DNA from: Clostridiales bacterium
GTDB taxonomy: Bacteria > Bacillota > Clostridia > Oscillospirales > Acutalibacteraceae
DNA: 7,487 nt
Direction: 5' to 3'
NCBI GenBank assembly: GCA_019421725.1
Contig: JAHZES010000012.1
Span: 3,417-10,903 of the forward strand
The notes under the pieces are model-generated. The model searched no databases. It had not been told where the DNA came from and saw only the letters and a program-made list of their open reading frames with translations. Of the stretch, positions 1-6,069 are shown piece by piece. A program made the position numbers and the translations under genes. How positions within the stretch are numbered: position 1 is the first letter of the stretch; every line of letters begins with the position of its first letter.

Positions 1-20
1 AAGCCAAGAATACGAAAGAT

Positions 21-50
21 ATTATACATGATAACCGGGGTTAATGTCAA
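21..50 (-). promoter_or_regulatory. Perfect-consensus vegetative sigma factor promoter pointing out of the window
   Basis: On the minus strand, TTGACA (50-45) and TATAAT (26-21) are exact -35 and -10 consensus hexamers, separated by 18 bp (44-27). A start site near 13-15 would be expected. TG directly precedes the -10 box, one base off the extended -10 spacing. The spacer holds an inverted repeat, TAACC-GG-GGTTA on the plus strand (32-43), which might be an operator. No start codon or RNA gene is visible in the remaining 20 bases, so the target lies beyond position 1. The promoter is downstream of the leuS terminator and thus opens a new transcription unit in the same direction. Confidence 0.75.
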
Positions 51-106
51 GCTTTTGCGATAACAGAAGTTGATTTTTCCGAAAAAACCTGCAAACTCCA
101 CGGATT

Positions 107-140
107 TAAAAGGCTTCTGCCGCAGAAACAACGGCAGGCC
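107..140 (-). terminator. Probable intrinsic terminator after leuS
   Basis: Nine bases past the leuS stop, on the transcribed strand, GGC-CTGCCG (140-132) can pair with CGGCAG-GCC (122-117 and 114-112), leaving a two-base AA bulge and a 9-nt loop. Four T follow at 111-108, then AAAT. The stem is GC-rich and ideally placed, but the bulge and the short U-run make it a medium-strength candidate. A second T6 run at 87-82 may extend termination. Pairing worked out by eye; no folding energy computed. Confidence 0.55.
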
Positions 141-148
141 GCAGAATT

Positions 149-2554
149 TTACGGTTTTACAACCAGATTGACCAGCTTGCCCGGAACATAAAGTTCCTTG
201 ATCACCGTACCGGAAGCGATCATGGACGCAATTTTTTCATCCGCCTTTGCAGCAGCTATGGCATCCTGCGCGGAGATTCCCGCATCCACCGTCAGGCGGG
301 AACGCACCTTACCATTGACCTGCACGGCAATTTCCACCTGCGCATCCACACATTTCGCTTCGTCGTATTCCGGCCATGCCGCCAGAGAGCAAAGGCCCTT
401 TCCTCCAAGCCGCTCCCAGATCTCTTCGCACAGGTGCGGGGCAAACGGACAAAGCATGGTTGCAAAGGTTTTCAGTTCGTCAACGGTGAGCTTTTTCCGG
501 TCATAAATTTCGTTGACCAACGTCATCATGGCGGCGATAGCTGTGTTAAACTTCATTTCTTCAATGTCGTTTGTAACCTTTTTTACCGTTTTATTCATGA
601 TGGTCTGAAGCTCGGGCGTGACGCCGGCGCCTTTTGCAAGATCGACCAGATCGGCGACCCGCTCCAGAAAACGTTTGCAGCCCTTCACGCCGTTTTCGCT
701 CCACGGAGCCGCAGAGCCGTAATCGCCCATAAACAAAATATATGTGCGCAGTGTGTCGGCGCCGTACTGGTCGACAACATCGTTCGGATCTACTACATTA
801 CCGCGTGATTTACTCATTTTCACGCCATCCGCACCGAGGATCATTCCCTGAGCCGAACGCTTCGCGTAGGGTTCCGGGCACGGAACCTCACCGATATCGT
901 ACAGGAAGCGGTGCCAGAAACGGGAATAAATCAAATGGCGCGTCACATGTTCCATACCGCCGTTATACCAATCGACCGGCATCCAGTATTTCAGCTTTTC
1001 TTGATCGGCAAACGCTTTGTCGTTGTGCGGATCTACATAACGCAGGAAATACCACGAGGAGCCTGCCCACTGCGGCATGGTATCGGTTTCACGCTTTGCC
1101 GCTCCGCCGCATTTCGGGCATGTGCAGTTCACGAACGAATCAAGCTTGGCCAGAGGGCTTTCCCCGCCTTCGCCGGGCTCAAAGTTTTCGACCGACGGCA
1201 GTTCCAGCGGCAGCTGATCGTACGGCACCGGCACCATGCCGCAGTGCGGGCAGTGAACGATCGGAATCGGTTCGCCCCAATAGCGCTGGCGGTTAAACGC
1301 CCAGTCCTTCATCTTGTACTGAACGCCCTTTTCACCAATGCCCTTTTCCTTCAGGAATTCGAGCATTCTTGCAATGGAATCCTTTTTATTGGTGTATCCG
1401 TTCAAAAATCCGGAATTGACCATTTCTCCGTCGCCGGTGTAGGCCGCTTTGGAAATATCGCCGCCCTTAATGACTTCAATAATATCAATACCGAATTTTT
1501 TCGCAAACTCGTAGTCGCGCTCGTCATGCGCCGGCACAGCCATAATTGCCCCTGTACCGTACCCCATCATCACGTAATCGGAAATAAAAATCGGAATCTC
1601 TTTTCCGTTGACCGGATTGATCGCAGTCAGCCCTTCAATTTTGACGCCGGTCTTATCCTTAACGAGCTGTGTCCGTTCAAATTCGGTTTTTTTGCTGCAC
1701 TCCACACGGTAGGCGTCAAGCGCATCGGTATTTTGAATGCGGTCGCGGTACCGATCCAGAATCGGATGCTCCGGCGCAATGACCATAAAGGTGACCCCGA
1801 ACAGCGTGTCGCAGCGGGTCGTATAGATGCGGAGCTTTTCGTCGATCCCTTTGAGCGGAAAATTAACGAACGCACCGGTCGATTTCCCGATCCAGTGTTC
1901 CTGCTGCATCTTAATATTGGCCGGATAATCAACGTCCTTCAAACCTTCGAGAAGCTTATCCGCATACTCCGTGATACGCAGGTACCAGACATCCTTCGAT
2001 TTCTGGACAACGTCACTGTGGCAGATGTCGCACTTGCCTCCCTGTGAGTCTTCATTGGAAAGAACGACCTTGCAGCTGGGGCAGTAATTCACCAGCGCCG
2101 TATCACGGAAAACGAGACCGTGCTCAAACAGCTTCAAAAAAATCCACTGCGTCCACTTATAGTAATCCTCCTGTGTGGTATCGACGGTCCTGGTCCAATC
2201 AAAAGAAAATCCCACTTTTTTCAACTGGCTGGTAAAGCGCGCAATGTTCATATCGGTCACTTTACGCGGATGGATATTGTTTTTAATGGCATAATTCTCC
2301 GTTGGCAGGCCGAATGCGTCAAATCCGATCGGGAACAGGACATTATAGCCCTGCATCCGGCGCTTGCGGCAAATGACCTCCATACCGGAATAAGCTTTGA
2401 TGTGACCGACATGCATTCCCGCTCCGCTCGGATACGGGAATTCGATCAGGCCGTAAAACTTCGGCTTGCTGAAATCATCGCTCGCCTCAAACGCTCCGGC
2501 AGCTTCCCAGCGATCCTGCCACTTTTTTTCAATTTCTTTCGGTTCGTATTTCAT
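149..2554 (-). CDS. leuS: Leucyl-tRNA synthetase LeuS (class Ia)
   Basis: Charges tRNA-Leu with leucine in the cytosol and removes wrongly attached amino acids by post-transfer editing. The 801-residue length is close to the bacterial form of Bacillus type (about 804). Visible features: the HIGH-type motif MHVGH at 47-51 after EFPYPSG; a zinc-type cysteine set CPSC/CDIC at 158-161 and 175-178; the CP1 editing domain (about 225-415) with TTRCDT at 245-250 and GYGTGAIMAVPAHDERDYEF at 331-350, where Asp344 is the expected editing residue; CPHC at 435-438 and CPKC at 479-482; the tRNA/leucine region METRxx-like MPQWAGSSWYFLRY at 493-506; KMSKS at 579-583; then the anticodon-binding and C-terminal domain. 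The start ATG has AGGAGG (2573-2568) at a rather long 13 nt. It lies 49 bp after rsfS with no T-box between them, and is the last gene before a probable terminator. Confidence 0.98.
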   Translation of the reverse strand: MKYEPKEIEKKWQDRWEAAGAFEASDDFSKPKFYGLIEFPYPSGAGMHVGHIKAYSGMEVICRKRRMQGYNVLFPIGFDAFGLPTENYAIKNNIHPRKVTDMNIARFTSQLKKVGFSFDWTRTVDTTQEDYYKWTQWIFLKLFEHGLVFRDTALVNYCPSCKVVLSNEDSQGGKCDICHSDVVQKSKDVWYLRITEYADKLLEGLKDVDYPANIKMQQEHWIGKSTGAFVNFPLKGIDEKLRIYTTRCDTLFGVTFMVIAPEHPILDRYRDRIQNTDALDAYRVECSKKTEFERTQLVKDKTGVKIEGLTAINPVNGKEIPIFISDYVMMGYGTGAIMAVPAHDERDYEFAKKFGIDIIEVIKGGDISKAAYTGDGEMVNSGFLNGYTNKKDSIARMLEFLKEKGIGEKGVQYKMKDWAFNRQRYWGEPIPIVHCPHCGMVPVPYDQLPLELPSVENFEPGEGGESPLAKLDSFVNCTCPKCGGAAKRETDTMPQWAGSSWYFLRYVDPHNDKAFADQEKLKYWMPVDWYNGGMEHVTRHLIYSRFWHRFLYDIGEVPCPEPYAKRSAQGMILGADGVKMSKSRGNVVDPNDVVDQYGADTLRTYILFMGDYGSAAPWSENGVKGCKRFLERVADLVDLAKGAGVTPELQTIMNKTVKKVTNDIEEMKFNTAIAAMMTLVNEIYDRKKLTVDELKTFATMLCPFAPHLCEEIWERLGGKGLCSLAAWPEYDEAKCVDAQVEIAVQVNGKVRSRLTVDAGISAQDAIAAAKADEKIASMIASGTVIKELYVPGKLVNLVVKP

Positions 2555-2603
2555 TTGGATTCAGACCCCTCCTGCAAATATGTGAAAACAGAATATTGCA
2601 AAA

Positions 2604-2975
2604 TTATTCCTCGGTCACGATTCCGTCCAACGGCAGAAGCTCGCCGTCCTTCCAGAGACGCTCCAGATCGTAAAAATCGCGCGTTTGATTTAAAAACACA
2701 TGGACGATTACCGTATCGTAATCCAGCAGGATCCAGGCGTTTCCGTTTCTCCCTTCAATATGGTCCGGTTCAATGCCCGCCTGCGAAAGGCGAAACTCAA
2801 CCTCTTCGGCGAGCGCCTTTGCCTGCGTACTGCTGCCGGCTGTTGCAATGACAAAATAATCGGCGAGGGAGGATATCTCGCTCACACCGATCAGCCGAAG
2901 CTCCTGCGCTTTCTTGCTGTCCAGCGCACGGACAGCCTCCTGTGCAATTTCCAACGATGTCATTTTGCTTGTCAT
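2604..2975 (-). CDS. rsfS: Ribosomal silencing factor RsfS (RsfA/YqeL, Iojap family)
   Basis: RsfS binds ribosomal protein uL14 on the 50S subunit and blocks joining with 30S, dampening translation in starvation or stationary phase. The 123-residue protein contains the Iojap signature blocks: SLADYFVIATAGSS at 36-49, Gln51 with the following helix, EGRNGNAW at 74-81, TVIVHVF at 88-94 and RDFYDLERLW at 99-108. Length is near the usual 105-120. Two starts are possible: the ATG at 2975, with AAAGGGAG only 1-4 nt upstream, and Met5 at 2963, with about 13 nt spacing. Neither is ideal; the first is used here because family N termini vary. It sits 63 bp after yqeK and 49 bp before leuS. The nadD-yqeK-rsfS order is conserved in Firmicutes and supports the call. 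Confidence 0.95.
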   Translation of the reverse strand: MTSKMTSLEIAQEAVRALDSKKAQELRLIGVSEISSLADYFVIATAGSSTQAKALAEEVEFRLSQAGIEPDHIEGRNGNAWILLDYDTVIVHVFLNQTRDFYDLERLWKDGELLPLDGIVTEE

Positions 2976-3038
2976 GCTCCCTTTCGTAGTTGATTCACCG
3001 CACTTCTGCAGCGGATTTGGGACGATCGCCTCAAAACG

Positions 3039-3602
3039 TTATTTAGCCAAAAGAAGGCTGTTGTAGGCTTCTACGGTATCCGGATGGATAAGGTTCTGTT
3101 TTTGGCTCAGCTCACAAATGGTAAACGCCAGACATTCGACCAAGGTACCGTCCATATCGCGATAGGCGCCCTCCCTCAGCTTTTCCACTCCGTCGTAATC
3201 GCGGTCGGCAGAAATGTAATCGGCAAGGCAAACCACCTTTTCCAGCAGCGTCATGCCGGCGCGGGCCGTAGTGTGGTAACGGATCGCGCCGAGGATTTCG
3301 TCATCGGTTACGCCGAAACGGTTCCGCGCCGCAGCCATTCCTGAAATTGCGTGCAGCAGCTTGGGAGACCGCTTTTCCACTGGACTTAATATTATACCAA
3401 ATTGCGCGATCATTTGCAACTGCTCTTTCTGCGGCAGCTCCTTTGTGGAATCGTGCAGAATCCCCGCCGTCTGCGCTTTTTGGGGATCTGCTCCGTAATG
3501 CTGCGCCAGCCTGACGGCCTCCTGCGCAACACAGACACTGTGATGCGCACGGTATGGAGAAAGCGTGCATTCAATTTCCTGCCGGTATTGTTCAAACGTC
3601 AT
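3039..3602 (-). CDS. yqeK: HD-domain phosphohydrolase YqeK, probable diadenosine tetraphosphate (Ap4A) hydrolase
   Basis: YqeK proteins are metal-dependent HD-domain enzymes; the family has been reported as symmetrical Ap4A hydrolases that give two ADP, limiting this stress-related nucleotide. The 187-residue length is typical. HD metal-ligand candidates are visible in order: His21 (RAHHSV), His50-Asp51 (ILHDSTKE), His84 (LLHAISG), His110 (IRYHTTA) and Asp128 (LADYIS). The YHTTARAGM and LADYISADRDY stretches are characteristic of YqeK rather than of (p)ppGpp or dGTP HD enzymes. The start ATG overlaps the nadD end by 11 bp and has GAGGG (3613-3609) 6 nt upstream, inside nadD, so translational coupling is likely. 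The 63 bp before rsfS hold no recognisable gene. In this family the gene is often annotated only as an HD hydrolase or, in older records, as a nadD fusion partner; substrate is taken from family knowledge. Confidence 0.93.
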   Translation of the reverse strand: MTFEQYRQEIECTLSPYRAHHSVCVAQEAVRLAQHYGADPQKAQTAGILHDSTKELPQKEQLQMIAQFGIILSPVEKRSPKLLHAISGMAAARNRFGVTDDEILGAIRYHTTARAGMTLLEKVVCLADYISADRDYDGVEKLREGAYRDMDGTLVECLAFTICELSQKQNLIHPDTVEAYNSLLLAK

Positions 3603-4236
3603 CGGGATCCCTCTTTTCCTTCGCGGCAGCCGGGCGGTAAAGCCCGCGCCGCCAAATATATTGTTCCACGGACTTCGGCACTAAACCGTCCAGACTCTTT
3701 CTTTCTGCGGCCAACGCGCGAATCCGCGTGGAGGAAATGTCCGGCGGAATAAAATCCGCCACTACTGTGCGGGCGCCGCCGGCTTGCAGATGAGCCGCGT
3801 ATTCCCGCAGCTCCGCCGCAGAATCCTCTCCCCGCGGCGCGGCGCAGACCGTACAGAGTGAAAAAATCCGTTCCGGGTGCTTCCATTGCTCCAGCGTTAA
3901 AAACATATCGGCGCCTGTAATAAAATAAAGCTCTGACAAAGGAAACTGTTCCCGCACCTGCGTTAACGTCTCCCAGGTATAGCTTTTTCCAGGACGCTTT
4001 AATTCCAGGTCGCACGCCGACAGCAACGGTTCCTCTACCTCTGCAAGGCGGCACATGGCAAGCCTGTCCTGTGCGGGGGCAAGGTCCGGGGCACGTTTGT
4101 GCGGCGGTACATTGGTGACCATCAGCAGAACCCGGTGCAGCCCCAGCAGAGCGGCAAAGCCCTTTGCCAAGGCAATATGGCCATTGTGAATCGGGTTAAA
4201 GGTCCCGCCCAAAATGGCGATTTTCCGATCCGTCAT
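3592..4236 (-). CDS. nadD: Nicotinate-nucleotide adenylyltransferase NadD
   Basis: Transfers AMP from ATP to nicotinate mononucleotide to give deamido-NAD, an essential cytosolic step of NAD synthesis. Numbered from the ATG at 4236, the 214-residue protein has the nucleotidyltransferase motif GGTFNPIHNGH at 10-20, PPHK at 44-47, the GAD/QWKHPE region at 108-122 and the closing ISSTRIR at 167-173 (the (I)SSTxxR ATP-binding motif). A GTG at 4245 would add MKA and overlap the yhbY stop as GTGA. However, the Shine-Dalgarno GGGGAG (4250-4245) runs into that GTG and is spaced 8 nt from the ATG, so the ATG is preferred. The last 15 residues (AAAKEKRDPDDV end) extend beyond the usual enzyme; their codons carry the yqeK ribosome binding site, so the tail may exist for that reason. 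Overlaps yqeK by 11 bp. Confidence 0.97.
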   Translation of the reverse strand: MTDRKIAILGGTFNPIHNGHIALAKGFAALLGLHRVLLMVTNVPPHKRAPDLAPAQDRLAMCRLAEVEEPLLSACDLELKRPGKSYTWETLTQVREQFPLSELYFITGADMFLTLEQWKHPERIFSLCTVCAAPRGEDSAAELREYAAHLQAGGARTVVADFIPPDISSTRIRALAAERKSLDGLVPKSVEQYIWRRGLYRPAAAKEKRDPDDV

Positions 4237-4241
4237 TGCTT

Positions 4242-4574
4242 TCACTCCCCCGCGCCGGTACCTTCCGCTCCGCGTTTTTTTGCTTTCGGCAGTTCGATAA
4301 TCGGCTTTTTCTCATTTCTTCGGTACAGGACAAATTTTGAACCAATCACCTGAACGACTTCGGAACCTGTTTCCCCGGCGATCTGTTCGGCAAAATCCCT
4401 TGCGCTGCCGGGCGCTGTTTCCAACGCTTTCCCTTTGATCAATTCCCGGGCATTCAGCGCGCCGTCGGCCTGTGCGATTAATTCGTCGGAAACGCCGCCC
4501 TTGCCCACCATCAAAATGGTATCCTCGTTGACGGCAAGCGAGCGCAGAAACGCTCGTTGTTTACTGGTCAGCAT
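4242..4574 (-). CDS. yhbY: CRS1-YhbY domain RNA-binding protein (YhbY/YqeI), ribosome assembly factor
   Basis: A small RNA-binding protein of the CRS1-YhbY (CRM) family, associated in bacteria with pre-50S particles and thought to help large-subunit assembly. The 110-residue protein begins with the typical LTSKQRAFLRSLA helix, followed by the GKGG loop at 24-27 (the GxxG RNA-contact turn), the LNARELIKGK segment at 41-50 and the QVIGSKFVLYRR strand at 75-86. Known family members are about 95-100 residues; the last 20 or so here form a Lys/Gly/Glu-rich tail, probably disordered. Its ATG follows AAGGAAG with 7 nt spacing. In the 76-bp leader, a small 4-bp hairpin (GGCG/CGCC, 4591-4604) sits upstream of the Shine-Dalgarno, and an AT-rich run lies at 4610-4622. 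The stop is 5 bp before the nadD ATG, matching the yqeI-nadD-yqeK order known in Bacillus subtilis. Confidence 0.93.
   Translation of the reverse strand: MLTSKQRAFLRSLAVNEDTILMVGKGGVSDELIAQADGALNARELIKGKALETAPGSARDFAEQIAGETGSEVVQVIGSKFVLYRRNEKKPIIELPKAKKRGAEGTGAGE
4245..4251 (-). promoter_or_regulatory. nadD ribosome binding site, decides the start
   Basis: The G-rich GGGGGAG lies inside the last codons of yhbY. It ends at the first base of the alternative GTG (4245) and stands 8 nt before the ATG at 4236-4234. Only the ATG has workable spacing. The location within yhbY suggests that translation of nadD is coupled to that of yhbY. Confidence 0.6.
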
Positions 4575-4650
4575 AAATTATCTTCCTTTCGGCGTCTTTG
4601 CGCCCTTTGTATTATTATTATCAGCCGAACTTTTCGAAACGCCCTGTCTA

Positions 4651-5418
4651 TTACAAAGAATCGATCAGTGCGGCAATTGCGTTTTCATTGTTGGTAACCG
4701 TCACACGGTCGGCCGCCTGTTTGACGATCTCCAGCGCATTTCCCACCGCAACGCCGAGATCCGCTTCCTTCAACATGGAAAGATCGTTTTCGTAATCCCC
4801 AATACAGACCACTCTGCTGATTTGCGGAAGCATGGCGCGCAGCGCCCTTACCGCACAGCCCTTTGTTGCCCGCTTGTCCAGGATTTCAACACCAACGCAC
4901 CAGCTGCGGGAAAAATCGCAGAGCTCGCCGAGCGCCGAACACCGCAGCGCCTGCTGCGCCCGCACGGCGGCGTCCCCGTCCCGGAAAACAAAAATCATTT
5001 TCAGCCAGACTTCTCGGTTAAGCTCCGGCAAATTTTCCTGTGCCTGGACCCAGGGAAGATACTCCCTGCGGTTTTCCGCATTTAAAATTACCGAATCTAT
5101 TGTTTCCGCAAAAGGCTCTGCCCCGTGCAGCAGTTCAGCCAACGAAACGGGAATTCGACGGCTGCAGATCATTTTATTCTTCGATAAATCATAAATTCCC
5201 GCACCATTGAATGTGATGACCGGCGCGTGTGGCACAAAACTATCGGTAAATTGTGCAAAGTGAGTCGGCAGGCGGCCGGTTGCAACGGAAAAGGTTCCTC
5301 CGTTTTGCTGAAACCGTGCTATAGCTTCGCAATTTTCTGCGGAAACCGTACCGTCCGAACGCATCATTGTCCCGTCCAAATCGGTGATCAGCAATATTCC
5401 GTCATACCGTTTTGCCAT
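4651..5418 (-). CDS. Cof-type HAD-superfamily (IIB) hydrolase, probable sugar/nucleotide phosphatase
   Basis: A Mg-dependent phosphatase of the HAD superfamily, Cof/YidA-like IIB group; members usually act on sugar phosphates, FMN, pyridoxal phosphate or similar metabolites, and the substrate here cannot be told. The 255-residue protein has motif I DLDGT at 13-17 (nucleophile Asp13, acid/base Asp15), motif II Thr in ATGR at 46-49, the family NGA at 71-73, a C2-type cap between about 85 and 180, motif III Lys186 in ATKGCA, and motif IV GDYENDLSML at 207-216 followed by VGNA. The cap is Arg- and Glu-rich and somewhat Cys-rich. The ATG has a strong but close Shine-Dalgarno (AGGGAGGA, 5428-5421), and no other Met precedes motif I. 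It lies in the operon between rdgB (44 bp) and yhbY (76 bp); a role in metabolite clean-up like that of its neighbour rdgB is inference only. Confidence 0.9.
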   Translation of the reverse strand: MAKRYDGILLITDLDGTMMRSDGTVSAENCEAIARFQQNGGTFSVATGRLPTHFAQFTDSFVPHAPVITFNGAGIYDLSKNKMICSRRIPVSLAELLHGAEPFAETIDSVILNAENRREYLPWVQAQENLPELNREVWLKMIFVFRDGDAAVRAQQALRCSALGELCDFSRSWCVGVEILDKRATKGCAVRALRAMLPQISRVVCIGDYENDLSMLKEADLGVAVGNALEIVKQAADRVTVTNNENAIAALIDSL

Positions 5419-5462
5419 ATTCCTCCCTCTTCCTTCCTGTAGTATACCGATCCCTGCGTCGC

Positions 5463-6059
5463 TTACGTACAGCTGCGCTTTCGGAGCATCTGCTGCAGCG
5501 CGGCAAGCGCGCGGCCGCGGTGGCTGACAGCATCCTTTTCTGCATCCGACAATTCCGCATAGGTCCTTTCTCCCACCAGAAACAGCGGATCGTAACCAAA
5601 TCCTCTGTCACCGTGGGGAGCAAAAGCGATGCGTCCCTCGCACTCGCCGCGGGCACAGACGGTCTCCCCTCCGGGAAAAGCACAGCAAACAACGGAAACA
5701 AAACGCGCGGTGCGCTCAGGCTCCGGCACACCCTCCAGCGCGTGCAGCAGCTTCTGATTACGCTGCTCATCGGTAGCGTTCTCCCCGGCATAGCGCGCCG
5801 AATAAACACCCGGAGCGCCGCTCAAAGCATCAACCACCAGACCGGAATCATCCGCCACGGCAGGCAGGCCTGTCTGCCGCATGGCCGCTTCTGCCTTCAG
5901 ACGGGCATTCTGTTCAAAGGTTGCTCCGGTTTCCTCCACCTCTTTGAGCGTGAAACCGGCCTGCTCTGCCGTTTTGGCGCAAATACCGAGCGGCAACAGG
6001 ATCCGTTCCAGTTCTGCCAGCTTTTTTTGATTATGCGTCGCAATAATAAAGGTTTGCAT
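5463..6059 (-). CDS. rdgB: XTP/dITP pyrophosphatase (RdgB/HAM1 family)
   Basis: Cytosolic house-cleaning enzyme that hydrolyses non-canonical purine nucleoside triphosphates (XTP, dITP, ITP) to monophosphate and pyrophosphate, keeping them out of DNA and RNA. The 198-residue protein matches the usual family length of about 195-205. Visible motifs are the substrate-binding THNQKK at 8-13, the ADDSGL block at 69-74 with acidic residues expected to bind the metal, GVYSARY at 84-90, FGYDPLF at 154-160 and SHRGRA at 179-184. The frame extends 18 codons further upstream to 6113, but those codons overlap ftsY and have no family resemblance. The ATG at 6059 is preceded by GGAGGG (6068-6063) with 3 nt spacing and yields the standard N terminus, so it is the chosen start. 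It follows ftsY by 10 bp and precedes the HAD gene by 44 bp. Confidence 0.96.
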   Translation of the reverse strand: MQTFIIATHNQKKLAELERILLPLGICAKTAEQAGFTLKEVEETGATFEQNARLKAEAAMRQTGLPAVADDSGLVVDALSGAPGVYSARYAGENATDEQRNQKLLHALEGVPEPERTARFVSVVCCAFPGGETVCARGECEGRIAFAPHGDRGFGYDPLFLVGERTYAELSDAEKDAVSHRGRALAALQQMLRKRSCT

Positions 6060-6069
6060 AAGCCCTCCG

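Noticed and set aside
911..2047. Long plus-strand open frame of 378 codons opposite leuS
   Set aside because: It lies wholly antisense to a clear LeuS reading frame, its product is His/Arg/Phe-rich with no recognisable domain, and no convincing ribosome binding site precedes it. It is a by-product of codon use in leuS.
2120..2851. Plus-strand open frame of 243 codons across the leuS-rsfS junction
   Set aside because: It is antisense to two well-supported genes, has an Arg-rich low-sense composition, and shows no domain.
2976..3038. Possible small gene or regulatory hairpin between yqeK and rsfS
   Set aside because: Only a weak CCGC/GCGG 4-bp pairing is visible, with no T-run, and there is no frame with a start and ribosome binding site.
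4595..4650. Possible promoter or terminator in the 76-bp gap between the HAD gene and yhbY
   Set aside because: There is a TAGACA near the HAD stop and an AATAAT-rich run, but their spacing is about 22 bp and no other -35 fits. The 4-bp hairpin at 4591-4604 is not followed by a T-run, so neither a promoter nor a terminator can be supported.
5429..5462. TATACT box-like sequence between rdgB and the HAD gene
   Set aside because: No acceptable -35 hexamer lies 16-18 bp upstream; the gap is short and fits an operon junction.
5402..5809. Minus-strand open frame of 135 codons overlapping rdgB and the HAD start
   Set aside because: It is a shifted frame of rdgB; the rdgB frame carries all the family motifs.
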